Shown here in pieces: positions 42,867-51,082 of a DNA stretch of 51,083 bases (position 1 is its first letter; every line of letters starts with the position of its first letter). The DNA is from an uncultured Spirochaetaceae bacterium (GTDB lineage: Bacteria > Spirochaetota > Spirochaetia > Sphaerochaetales > Sphaerochaetaceae). The stretch spans positions 1 through 51,083 of the forward strand of contig CAMDZB010000007.1 in the NCBI GenBank assembly GCA_945910645.1, in the 5' to 3' direction. The position numbers and the translations under genes were made by a program. Under the pieces are notes generated by a model, which saw only the letters and a list, made by a program, of their open reading frames with translations, had not been told where the DNA came from and made no database searches.

Positions 42867-43682
42867 ATGAGCCACATTATAGTAAGCGATGCAGAAGAGT
42901 TATTAGATAAGGAATATAAAGTTTTAGATCATGGTTTTGTGCGTCTCATAGACTATTATGGAGACGATTCACGCATTGTGTCATCAGCGCGCGTGTCTTA
43001 TTCTGGCACCAAACAGCTGAGGGGCGATGTCACACTCATAGATTACCTTTTAAGAAACGAGCATACATCCCCATTTGAACAGGTGGTGTTCACCTTCCAT
43101 TTAAAAATGCCAATCTTTGTTGCACGTCAGTGGGTGCGTCACCGCACTGGGCGTATGAATGAGATTTCAGGGCGCTACAGCGTGATGAAAGAGGAGTTTT
43201 ACACACCCTCACGCGATGAATTCTGCCTTCAGAGCGAGGATAACCGCCAGGGGCGCGGTGAGGTGATTGGGGATGATGAGTATAAAGAAGCTACAAAGGC
43301 GTTTGAGGATGCATACAAGGCTTCGTATCAGAACTATCAGAAGCTTCTTGAGCTTGGCGTTGCAAAGGAGATTGCACGCTCTGTTTTACCACTCGGGCTC
43401 TACACGGAGTTCTATTGGCAGATGGATCTTCATAACCTTTTACACTTCTTAAAGCTACGCCTTGATGGGCATGCACAGCTTGAAATCCGCCACTACGCTG
43501 AGGTGATATACGACATAGTAAAGGTTGTATGCCCACTCACGATTAAGGCGTTTGAAAAGCACATGATCAAATCAAAGAAGTTCACAGAGGATGAGGTTAA
43601 GGCAATCAAAGAAACAATGGATGTAGACTCACTCCCGCTTGACGACCGCTCAAAGCGCATCTTCTTAGAAAAGCTCAAATGA
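42867..43682 (+). CDS. thyX: Flavin-dependent thymidylate synthase
   Basis: The 271-residue enzyme makes dTMP from dUMP with FAD, NADPH and methylene-tetrahydrofolate. The ThyX motif R-H-R-T-G-R-M-N-E-I-S-G-R-Y begins at residue 91, matching R-H-R-x-x-S/x-x-N-x-x-S-x-R. Further conserved parts are S-A-R-V-S-Y-S near 39-45, H-T-S-P-F-E-Q at 66-72 and the C-terminal R-L-D-G-H-A-Q-L-E-I-R. ThyX leaves tetrahydrofolate in the reduced state, so it is common where folA is absent. Its stop overlaps the epmA start (ATGA), giving the order thyX-epmA-efp. Confidence 0.96.
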   Translation: MSHIIVSDAEELLDKEYKVLDHGFVRLIDYYGDDSRIVSSARVSYSGTKQLRGDVTLIDYLLRNEHTSPFEQVVFTFHLKMPIFVARQWVRHRTGRMNEISGRYSVMKEEFYTPSRDEFCLQSEDNRQGRGEVIGDDEYKEATKAFEDAYKASYQNYQKLLELGVAKEIARSVLPLGLYTEFYWQMDLHNLLHFLKLRLDGHAQLEIRHYAEVIYDIVKVVCPLTIKAFEKHMIKSKKFTEDEVKAIKETMDVDSLPLDDRSKRIFLEKLK

Positions 43683-44635
43683 ACACCATAGACATCTTTA
43701 AGGCTCGTACAAAGGCAAGGCGTGTGATATCAGACTTTCTTGAATTGCACGGGTATACGGAGGTTGACACGCCGCTTCTCTCACCCTCTGCAATTCCTGA
43801 GCCTACCATAAAGCTGTTCAAAACATCACGCCATACCCTCAAAGGGAACGATACATTCTACCTCCTTCCGTCGCCTGAACTCTACATGAAGCGCATCCTA
43901 AGCGAGACTAAAACGTCAATTTATCAGTTCTCAAAGTGCTTTAGAAACAGCGAGCAGGCAGGGAAGGAACACCTCAACGAATTCACTATGCTCGAGTACT
44001 ACGCAGTTAACAAAAACGAGGAATATTCGCTTAAAATCACAGAAGAACTGCTTAAACTATTATCAACAACATTTGACAGCCCGATACTCAAAAAAGACAT
44101 TATACAGGTCTCTATGCGCACGCTTGTTATGGATACAACTGGGCTTGATCTTAATAAGCTCCAAAACAAGAGTGACCTTCAAAAAGCTATAGAAAACTAC
44201 GGCATCACCATCTGGAATAAGAGCGAGAGCTGGGATGACTCGTTCAACCGTTTATTTGTATCATCAGTTGAACCAAAACTTACACAATTCGATGCACCCG
44301 TTGCCATATACGACTATCCTAAGCAGATTGAATGCCTATGTGAGAACTCCAAAGACGGAATGTATAAAAAGCGCTGGGAACTCTACATAAACGGCATTGA
44401 ACTTGCCAACTGCTACAGGGAAGAGACAAACCCTGATGTTATCGCATCATACTTTAAAAATGAGCATGAAAAGATACTAAAAGACGAAGGCGATTTTAAA
44501 TCCGATTTTGACCTTGTAAACTATCCACTTCCTCAATCGAGCGGAGTTGCTTTAGGCTTTGACCGCCTCATGATGTGTTTATTGAAAAAAAGCCAAATTT
44601 GTGATATAATGCCAAACGCTAAGGAGATATTATGA
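43679..44635 (+). CDS. epmA: EF-P lysine ligase EpmA (PoxA/GenX)
   Basis: The 318-residue class II lysyl-tRNA-synthetase-like protein lacks the anticodon-binding domain, as EpmA proteins do. Motif 2 is F-R-N-S-E-Q-A-G-K-E-H-L-N-E-F-T-M-L-E-Y, and motif 3 is G-V-A-L-G-F-D-R-L-M-M-C. EpmA attaches (R)-beta-lysine to a Lys of elongation factor P. The efp gene follows directly with a four-base overlap, which strengthens the call. The lysine 2,3-aminomutase EpmB that supplies the substrate is not in this window. The coding end also contains a strong promoter for efp. Confidence 0.94.
   Translation: MNTIDIFKARTKARRVISDFLELHGYTEVDTPLLSPSAIPEPTIKLFKTSRHTLKGNDTFYLLPSPELYMKRILSETKTSIYQFSKCFRNSEQAGKEHLNEFTMLEYYAVNKNEEYSLKITEELLKLLSTTFDSPILKKDIIQVSMRTLVMDTTGLDLNKLQNKSDLQKAIENYGITIWNKSESWDDSFNRLFVSSVEPKLTQFDAPVAIYDYPKQIECLCENSKDGMYKKRWELYINGIELANCYREETNPDVIASYFKNEHEKILKDEGDFKSDFDLVNYPLPQSSGVALGFDRLMMCLLKKSQICDIMPNAKEIL
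44582..44610 (+). promoter_or_regulatory. Internal promoter of efp inside epmA
   Basis: TTGAAA (44582-44587), exactly 17 bp, TATAAT (44605-44610). An AAGGAG site (44621-44626) follows before ATG 44632. This near-consensus promoter would allow EF-P to be made at a higher level than its modifying enzyme. Confidence 0.8.
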
Positions 44636-45195
44636 TTAAAGCAGGACAGATAGATAAAGGCACAGCCCTCCTTATTAAAGGTCAGCCTTTTGTGTGTATC
44701 GAAAGAGAATTTGTAAATCCAGGTAAAGGCAGTGCATTCGTAAGACTCAAGCTAAAGAGCCCAGCAACAGGTCAGGTACTTCAAGAGACAATGAAGAGCC
44801 AAGATAACGCAGAAGACATTGAAGTTGAAGATGTAGACTATCAGTATATGTATAAAGACAACGAAAACTATGTTTTGATGTCTAACGTCACATTTGAACA
44901 GGCTGAAGTTCCAATTTCAACATTCCCAGATTATCAGTATCTTATGAGAGAAGGCGACACATATCGCTGCAGCATTTGGAACGATCAGATTCTTGCAATT
45001 ATGCTTCCTGCAAAGATGGTGTATACAATCGCAGAATGTGAAGAGGCTGTGAAGGGCGATACTGTACAGGGTACAACAAAGAACGCTGTTACAGACTGCG
45101 GCCTTCAGATTAAAGTTCCAATCTTCATCAAGAAGGGTGAAAAGGTTAGGGTGAACACAGAGACTAAGGAGTACTTAGAGCGTGTAAACTCATAA
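44632..45195 (+). CDS. efp: Elongation factor P
   Basis: The 187-residue EF-P rescues ribosomes stalled on polyproline stretches. The N-terminal KOW-like domain carries the modification loop N-P-G-K-G-S-A-F with Lys32 at the position that EpmA modifies. Two OB domains follow, ending V-R-V-N-T-E-T-K-E-Y-L-E-R-V. Its substrates likely include the proline-rich membrane proteins encoded at 14605-15759 and 19599-20345, which contain Pro-Pro pairs; this link is inference. It overlaps epmA at the start and shares a base with the HAD gene at the stop (TAATG). Confidence 0.97.
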   Translation: MIKAGQIDKGTALLIKGQPFVCIEREFVNPGKGSAFVRLKLKSPATGQVLQETMKSQDNAEDIEVEDVDYQYMYKDNENYVLMSNVTFEQAEVPISTFPDYQYLMREGDTYRCSIWNDQILAIMLPAKMVYTIAECEEAVKGDTVQGTTKNAVTDCGLQIKVPIFIKKGEKVRVNTETKEYLERVNS

Positions 45196-46817
45196 TGAGC
45201 GACAATATAAAAGTTGTATCATTTGACATATTTGATACGCTGTTAATAAGACCGTTTATTAAGCCGTCTGATTTGTTTAGGTACATAGAAGTATCCACAA
45301 AGTCGGATGGCTTTTATAATTGGCGTCGGGGTATAGAGAGGCGCCTGTTTTTACGCTATGCTCGTCAGGTTACTTTTGATGAGATCTATTCATCAGCCCC
45401 ACACGAGTATAAGTATCATAAACTCATTGAACTTGAAACGGAAAGCAGGTTTCTAAAGCCAAATGCAGATATAGTACCACTCTTTAATAAATACAGGGAT
45501 GAGGGGTACAGGATAATCGCAATTAGCGATATGTATTTGCCATCAAAATTCCTTCATAAGGTGCTTGATGATAACGGTTTTAAGGGCATCGAGAAGGTGT
45601 TTGTATCAAATGAGTACAACGCCACTAAGTTCAAAGGCACGCTTTATAAGAAGGTGTTATCTGAACTTGGAATTAAGCCATCTGAACTCCTACACATTGG
45701 CGATAATTCATACTCTGATATCAAGATTGCATCACGTCTTGGAATAGAGACGATTCATGTCAAAAAGCAGAAGGGCGAGGTGTTTAAAACATCTAAGTTT
45801 ATAAGGAAGTTTTACTCGTCTAATAAAGACCTCGCGCATTCGATAATCACATCAATTTTGGTTGAAAACAGATGTAGAGAGATGAGTGTTGAGGAGCGCT
45901 TTGGCTTTGAGGTTGCAGGGCCTATGATACTCTCATACACCTCATTTGTATACAGAATCGCCAAGGAAAAGGGGTTTAAGAAGCTGCTCTGTATCGCGCG
46001 TGACGGGTACTTTGTTAAGGCGTGTATTGATGCGCTATCACTTGATATATCAGCCGTGTATACCTACGCGCCACGAATCGAGTATTATCTTACGCATTAC
46101 GACACTGACTATCAGACCGATTCCACGATTCCTGAGCTTGTGTTGAATCACTTTGGCATCGATACTGATGATAATAAACGCCACTGGATACGGAAGAATA
46201 AAAAGCGCCTGTTGCCGCTACTTGAGAGCGAAAGAAAGCGTCTGAACTACGAGGCGTACATCTCCTCTCTTGTTGATAAGGAGCGTAAGGTTGCCATAGT
46301 TGATGGCCCGTCTGGAAAGCGTACATCGCAGAAATTTATCCAGAAGGAGCTCGGGTACGATGTGTTTACGTTCTACATCCAAGTGTTGCCACGTCGAATA
46401 TACAAAATGTTCAAAAAAACATCCATCCTCAGGTTCCCAAAGCATTACATCATCAATCGCGTATACCGCTCATCTTTTATCGAGAGGGTGTTCACAAGCC
46501 CTTATCGTGGGGTTGAGTTTGTGTATTCGGATGGCAGTGTGGAGTTTAAGAACGAGACTCCCTCTGATAAAGCGCGCGAGGATGCATACAAGCGCGTGGA
46601 GAGGGGAATCCTTGCGTTTATGGATAAAATCAAGCCATTTAAGGACATAATAGACATCTTTGGAAATGAGGGCGTATTTGAGGGCATGCTCTACGCCTAC
46701 ACCACATACAACAAACAGGAAGTAAAGAAGATCAAAGAGATCTTAAAAGAAGACAGCTGGTTCCTCTACTCGCCTGAACTTACAGAAACAAACAAATCAA
46801 AATTAACAGAAAATTAA
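45195..46817 (+). CDS. HAD-superfamily hydrolase-like protein with large C-terminal extension
   Basis: The 540-residue protein has an N-terminal HAD domain (1-195). The nucleophile motif is S-F-D-I-F-D-T-L-L near residue 12. A S-D-M-Y-L-P motif II follows near 117, then a later Lys and an acidic motif IV in H-I-G-D-N-S-Y-S-D-I-K near 165-175. The residue two after the nucleophile is Phe instead of the usual general-acid Asp. The C-terminal 340 residues resemble HAD-like proteins of surface-polysaccharide clusters (C-I-A-R-D-G-Y-F near 268-275). The real activity is unknown. It is coupled to efp upstream, and its stop lies inside the PhoP-box-like repeats of pstS. Confidence 0.7.
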   Translation: MSDNIKVVSFDIFDTLLIRPFIKPSDLFRYIEVSTKSDGFYNWRRGIERRLFLRYARQVTFDEIYSSAPHEYKYHKLIELETESRFLKPNADIVPLFNKYRDEGYRIIAISDMYLPSKFLHKVLDDNGFKGIEKVFVSNEYNATKFKGTLYKKVLSELGIKPSELLHIGDNSYSDIKIASRLGIETIHVKKQKGEVFKTSKFIRKFYSSNKDLAHSIITSILVENRCREMSVEERFGFEVAGPMILSYTSFVYRIAKEKGFKKLLCIARDGYFVKACIDALSLDISAVYTYAPRIEYYLTHYDTDYQTDSTIPELVLNHFGIDTDDNKRHWIRKNKKRLLPLLESERKRLNYEAYISSLVDKERKVAIVDGPSGKRTSQKFIQKELGYDVFTFYIQVLPRRIYKMFKKTSILRFPKHYIINRVYRSSFIERVFTSPYRGVEFVYSDGSVEFKNETPSDKAREDAYKRVERGILAFMDKIKPFKDIIDIFGNEGVFEGMLYAYTTYNKQEVKKIKEILKEDSWFLYSPELTETNKSKLTEN

Positions 46818-46831
46818 CAATTTCTTCAAAC
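46804..46831 (+). promoter_or_regulatory. PhoP-box-like triple direct repeat upstream of pstS
   Basis: TTAACA (46804), TTAACA (46815) and TTCAAA (46826) follow each other with exactly 11-bp periodicity. The B. subtilis PhoP box is built of TT(A/C/T)ACA-like repeats at 11-bp spacing. The array overlaps the end of the HAD gene and precedes pstS by about 50 bases. With a PhoR-like kinase at the window end, phosphate control is very likely. Confidence 0.7.
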
Positions 46832-46882
46832 ATATTTTGCAATGTTTTTCTACTCTATAGGTGTAAGAGAAATGGAGGAAAA

Positions 46883-47722
46883 ATGTATAAGAAATTTATT
46901 CCAACAATTTGTTCAGTTTTAGTATTCCTGCTAATTTTACCAGTATCATGCTCAAAGACAGAGGATAGCTCAAAGGCTACCACCTACACATTCGGAGGAT
47001 CATCAACAGTTGCTCCAATTATGAACGATGCAATTCCAAAGTTCGAAGAGAAGGAAGGCGTTAAAGTATCATACGAGACTTTAGGTTCATCTGTAGGACT
47101 CAAACAGCTCATAAGTGGCACTCTAACTCTTGCAGGATCAAGCCGTGAGTTAAAACAGAGCGAGATCGAAAGTGGTCTTAAACCAATAGTGATTGCGCTT
47201 GATGGTCTCTCTGTCGCTGTGAATAAGGATGTGGGCATTGAGAATATCACGCTTGATGATTTAGCCTCGGTATTTGCAGGTGAAATTACAAACTGGAAGG
47301 AGCTTGGCGGAAACGATGAAAAGATCGAGTTGATAGTGAGGGATGAGACGAGCGGAACATACGGATCATTTAAAGAGATAGTTCTTGATAAGGCTAAAAA
47401 AGAAGTATCTGAAAACGCAATTGTTGCTCGTGAAAATGGCGAGGTTGCAATCAAGATTTCATCAACCCCAGGCGCAATAGGATACATCGGCATGGCGTTT
47501 AATCACATCGTGGAAGAGGCAGGCGGAAAGGTGCTCTCAATCAACTCTGTAAAGCCAACGGCTGAGACTGTGACAGACGGCACTTATTCTATTTCACGCC
47601 CGCTTTACCTTGTGACAAAAGGTGATCTACAAAACGGCGTTGAGAAAGATTACATTGACTTTATCCTATCTAACATTGGACAAGAGGTTGTCGAATCAAA
47701 TGGCTTTATTAGAATCAACTAA
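46883..47722 (+). CDS. pstS: Phosphate-binding lipoprotein PstS
   Basis: The 279-residue protein has a lipoprotein signal with lipobox L-P-V-S-C near residue 23. The mature domain contains the phosphate-binding features of PstS: G-S-S-T-V-A-P near 39-45, a S-R-E-L-K region, and R-D-E-T-S-G-T-Y-G-S with the conserved Ser/Thr/Gly phosphate contacts. It captures phosphate in the periplasm and passes it to PstCA. GGAGG precedes the ATG at 46883. It leads the pstSCAB operon and overlaps pstC by 23 bases. No phoU gene follows within the window. Confidence 0.96.
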   Translation: MYKKFIPTICSVLVFLLILPVSCSKTEDSSKATTYTFGGSSTVAPIMNDAIPKFEEKEGVKVSYETLGSSVGLKQLISGTLTLAGSSRELKQSEIESGLKPIVIALDGLSVAVNKDVGIENITLDDLASVFAGEITNWKELGGNDEKIELIVRDETSGTYGSFKEIVLDKAKKEVSENAIVARENGEVAIKISSTPGAIGYIGMAFNHIVEEAGGKVLSINSVKPTAETVTDGTYSISRPLYLVTKGDLQNGVEKDYIDFILSNIGQEVVESNGFIRIN

Positions 47723-48647
47723 TATCCCATCAACACTTATCAAAAGGGGTAAGAGCGAAAAGAATGATGCCGCGTCTCGTTTAAGAATGCGTGAGAGTAA
47801 GGAGATGGTTTTTAAAGGGATATTTCTCATCTCATCGCTCTTAAGCGTTGTGGTGGTGATTCTCATAAGCGCATTTATATTCAAGGAGGGCTTACCGTTC
47901 TTCAAGAGCGTGAGCGTGCCTGAGTTCCTCTTTAACACAAGGTGGAAGCCATCAAGTGATAATCCATCATATGGCGTGTTATCATTTGTCCTTGCAAGTG
48001 CAGAAGTCACGCTTTTGTCGTTAATTTTTGCGCTTCCCATCTCGCTTTTGAGTGCAATCTACCTTTCAATGTATGCAAAGGATAGGAGTGCAAACGTCAT
48101 CAGAAGCACAGTTGAACTCCTTCAGGGTATCCCGTCTGTTATCTACGGCATACTCGGGATTGCGATAGTGGTGCCTGTTGTAAGGCGACTATTTGGAGGC
48201 AATGGATACAGCCTCTTATCCGCAAGCATAGTGCTATCTATAATGATTATGCCAACCATCATCAACGTGAGTGAGTCGTCAATCCGTGCGGTGGGTGAGG
48301 ATATAAAGCTTGGAAGCATAGCGCTTGGCGCAAACGACTTTCAGACTATCACACGCGTTGTGCTTCCATCTGCATTCAAAGGCATCATGACGAGTATCAT
48401 ACTGGCGCTCGGTAGGGCAATTGGTGAGACCACGGCAGTACTTCTCGTGTTTGGAAACGCACCACTTTTCCCAAAAGGACTAACATCGATGGGACGAACC
48501 CTCACAATGAACATAGTAACAGACATGAGCTATGCAGAAGGAGTACACATGAACGCGCTATTTGCATCATCAATGCTACTTTTCATATCGATACTGATTC
48601 TAAACTTCATAGTGGTTGCACTGACGCATAAAGGACGAAAACGATGA
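47700..48647 (+). CDS. pstC: Phosphate ABC transporter permease PstC
   Basis: The 315-residue permease has about six membrane segments beginning near residue 45. The signature L-S-A-I-Y-L-S-M-Y-A, the G-I-P-S-V-I-Y-G-I-L-G loop, and the cytoplasmic E-A-A-like loop A-L-G-A-N-D-F-Q-T-I-T-R-V-V-L-P, which docks on PstB, are clear. ATG 47700 is taken as start, with an AGAGG about 11 nt upstream inside pstS; an in-frame ATG at 47787 is an alternative. The stop overlaps the pstA start (ATGA). It works with PstA as the membrane channel. Confidence 0.92.
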   Translation: MALLESTNIPSTLIKRGKSEKNDAASRLRMRESKEMVFKGIFLISSLLSVVVVILISAFIFKEGLPFFKSVSVPEFLFNTRWKPSSDNPSYGVLSFVLASAEVTLLSLIFALPISLLSAIYLSMYAKDRSANVIRSTVELLQGIPSVIYGILGIAIVVPVVRRLFGGNGYSLLSASIVLSIMIMPTIINVSESSIRAVGEDIKLGSIALGANDFQTITRVVLPSAFKGIMTSIILALGRAIGETTAVLLVFGNAPLFPKGLTSMGRTLTMNIVTDMSYAEGVHMNALFASSMLLFISILILNFIVVALTHKGRKR

Positions 48648-49513
48648 AAAAGGATAGATCAAAGCTCAATCGCATCGAAAACAGGATATTCATGGTGCTA
48701 CTACGCTTCTCTGTGATCCTCTTGCTCGCTATAGTGATTGCACTGCTACTGTACCTAGTGCTACGTGGACTATTCAAGGGTGCTAACATCAAAAACGGCT
48801 TTAACATCAACCTTGAGTTCCTCACCACGCTCACAAACAACGGAGGGAAAACAGGAGGCATACTCGGGATTATAATTAACACGTTTTTCCTAATTACGCT
48901 TGTTGTGCTTATTGCAAGCCCAATCGGAGTGGCATCGGCGGTGTACCTTAGCATCTATGCAAAAGAGGGGCGTTTTCGTGAGTTTGTAAAGTCGTTTATC
49001 GAGGTGCTTTCGGGCATTCCATCAATAATCTTTGGACTTTTTGGAATGTTGCTGTTCGTTGGGGTGTTTAACCTTGGTTACTCGCTTATAAGCGGTGTAT
49101 TAACCCTTGTGCTGATGATACTGCCCACAATAATAGTAGCAAGTGAAAATGCCATTACAAGCGTAGATAAAAGCCTTATTGAGGCAAGCATAGGACTCGG
49201 AGCCACCTGGTCTGAAACCACGTTTAAAGTTGTACTCAAGGCTGCACGCTCTGGAATCATCTCAGGCATCATACTGGCGCTCGGTAGGGCGATGGGAGAG
49301 ACAGCCGCGTTGATTTATACGGTTGGGTCAAAAACGGAGATTGCAACGAGTTTAACATCATCCTCACGTCCGTTGAGTATGCACATCTACCTTGGCATAA
49401 ATGAGGGGCAGAGCCTTGATAAAGCGTTTGCATTATCACTCGTACTCATAGTTATGGTTCTAATCATCAACAGTATTTCAAAAAAATTGTTAAAATGCGG
49501 AGATAAGAAATGA
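48644..49513 (+). CDS. pstA: Phosphate ABC transporter permease PstA
   Basis: The 289-residue permease is similar in layout to PstC. It has a first membrane helix near residues 18-42, five further helices, the [11 protein letters not shown] loop, and the coupling segment [16 protein letters not shown] near 185-200. The end of the transmembrane domain has [13 protein letters not shown]. It starts within the pstC stop and ends within the pstB start (ATGA both times), so the three proteins are made by coupled translation. Confidence 0.95.
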   Translation: MKKDRSKLNRIENRIFMVLLRFSVILLLAIVIALLLYLVLRGLFKGANIKNGFNINLEFLTTLTNNGGKTGGILGIIINTFFLITLVVLIASPIGVASAVYLSIYAKEGRFREFVKSFIEVLSGIPSIIFGLFGMLLFVGVFNLGYSLISGVLTLVLMILPTIIVASENAITSVDKSLIEASIGLGATWSETTFKVVLKAARSGIISGIILALGRAMGETAALIYTVGSKTEIATSLTSSSRPLSMHIYLGINEGQSLDKAFALSLVLIVMVLIINSISKKLLKCGDKK

Positions 49514-50274
49514 GCTTATTCGAAATCAAAAATCTAAATGTATACTACGGCGCTCATCACGCCCTTAAAGATGTGAACATGAACATAGAGGCTAATACGA
49601 TCACAGCGCTGATCGGCCCATCAGGATGTGGAAAGAGCACATTCCTACGCTGTCTTGACCGCATGAATGACTTAATCCCAGGCGTGAAAGTTGAGGGCAG
49701 CGTGATGTTTGAAGGCAAAGACATATACAAGGATGAAGACACGCTTGAGCTACGCCACAGAGTGGGGATGGTGTTCCAAAAAGCAAATCCGTTCCCGATG
49801 AGCATCTACGACAACGTCTTGTACGGTGTACGCCTGCACTACAAGCTTACAAAGGATGAGGCGTCTAGAATCGTTGAAGAGAGCCTTAAAAAAGCATCGC
49901 TTTGGAACGAGGTAAAGGACAGGCTTAAGAAGAGCGCCCTAGGGCTTTCAGGAGGCCAGCAGCAGCGTCTATGCATCGCAAGAACCCTTGCTGTGAATCC
50001 AAGCGTGGTGCTGATGGATGAACCCACAAGCGCCCTTGATCCAATTTCTACTCGTAGCATTGAAGACCTCATGCGTGAGCTTAAAAAGGATTACACAATT
50101 GTGATTGTAACTCACAATATGGCTGAGGCTGCCCGAATCTCTGATCGCACCGCGTTCTTCTACATAGATGAGCGTAAGAGGGGATTTCTTGTGGAGGAAG
50201 GTGCAACAAGCGAGGTGTTCTTCTCGCCAAAGGATAAGCGAACCGAGGATTACATTCAGGGTCGTTTTAGTTAA
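49510..50274 (+). CDS. pstB: Phosphate ABC transporter ATPase PstB
   Basis: The 254-residue ATPase energises phosphate import. Walker A is G-P-S-G-C-G-K-S-T (about 35-43), the Q-loop lies in V-F-Q-K-A-N-P-F-P, the signature is L-S-G-G-Q-Q-Q-R (about 149-156), Walker B is V-V-L-M-D-E-P, and the switch His follows in V-T-H-N. The N-P-F-P after the Q-loop is typical of PstB. It closes the pstSCAB operon and lies 52 bases from the stop of the convergent PhoR gene. No clear terminator is seen between them. Confidence 0.97.
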   Translation: MSLFEIKNLNVYYGAHHALKDVNMNIEANTITALIGPSGCGKSTFLRCLDRMNDLIPGVKVEGSVMFEGKDIYKDEDTLELRHRVGMVFQKANPFPMSIYDNVLYGVRLHYKLTKDEASRIVEESLKKASLWNEVKDRLKKSALGLSGGQQQRLCIARTLAVNPSVVLMDEPTSALDPISTRSIEDLMRELKKDYTIVIVTHNMAEAARISDRTAFFYIDERKRGFLVEEGATSEVFFSPKDKRTEDYIQGRFS

Positions 50275-50326
50275 AGATGTATTTAGGATTAAATTAAAAA
50301 ATCCATTCGAGAAACTGCTAAAAAAA

Positions 50327-51082
50327 CTATTCTGGAACGGAAAGGGTAAAGGTTGAGCCAACGCCGTTTTCGTTCTGTTTTACGCTGATATTACCGCCGT
50401 GTATGGTTGCAATATGCTTGACTATAGAAAGTCCAAGCCCAGTGCCTCCTGATGTACGTGAGCGTGCCTTATCCACCCTGTAGAAGCGCTCGAATATGCG
50501 CCTCTCCTCACCCTTTGGAATGCCGATTCCATTGTCTTTTATGGCAAACTCGACTTGTCCGTTATTCTCACTCACAGCAATTTCTACAGTGTTGTTTTCG
50601 CCTGAGTATATTATCGCATTCACCACAAGGTTAGTAAGCGCCTGTATAATCAGGTGTTCATTTACGCTTATGGTGTTACTCACGCCGTCGTTTACAGCAA
50701 TTACAAGTTCATCGTGCTTTTCGTTGAGTTTATACTCTATGTTGTTGTGCACTTCCGTGAGTATGTGATTTAGCGTGGTTTTGTCCTTTTTGAGGGTAAA
50801 AGTATCACTTTCAAGCTGTGAAAGCAAAAGGAGGTCCTTTACGATGTTCTCCATTTGAACAGCGTTTTTGTAGACGATGTTAAGGTATTGTTTTTGTTCA
50901 TCAATGCTCGTGTCTGTATTGAGAAGGAGCTCTGAAAATCCCTCGATTGCAGTAAGCGGAGTCTTAAGCTCATGTGATACGTTTGCAACAAAGTCCTTCC
51001 TCACGTTCTCAAGTCCCCTTAGGCGTTTAATGGTACGGTCAAGCGATGATGACATGTCGTTGAGTATAGAAGAGAGCTCTGC
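50327..51082 (-). CDS. phoR: PhoR-like sensor histidine kinase, 3' partial gene (5' end beyond window)
   Basis: The visible 251 residues run from the end of a HAMP-like linker to the C-terminus; the frame stays open to the right edge. The H box is F-V-A-N-V-S-H-E-L-K-T-P-L with the phospho-accepting His. The N box is L-V-V-N-A-I-I-Y-S-G, G1 is D-N-G-I-G-I-P, the F box is I-F-E-R-F-Y-R-V and G2 is G-T-G-L-G-L-S-I-V. This domain order is that of PhoR/ResE-type kinases. Next to pstSCAB and a PhoP-type box, phosphate sensing is the best call. The response regulator (phoB/phoP) is expected just outside the window. Confidence 0.85.
   Translation of the reverse strand, partial: AELSSILNDMSSSLDRTIKRLRGLENVRKDFVANVSHELKTPLTAIEGFSELLLNTDTSIDEQKQYLNIVYKNAVQMENIVKDLLLLSQLESDTFTLKKDKTTLNHILTEVHNNIEYKLNEKHDELVIAVNDGVSNTISVNEHLIIQALTNLVVNAIIYSGENNTVEIAVSENNGQVEFAIKDNGIGIPKGEERRIFERFYRVDKARSRTSGGTGLGLSIVKHIATIHGGNISVKQNENGVGSTFTLSVPE

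Noticed and set aside
50275-50326. Possible terminator between pstB and phoR (GGATT...AATCC).
   Set aside because: The stem is only five weak pairs with no T tract on either strand, so it is not supported as a terminator.
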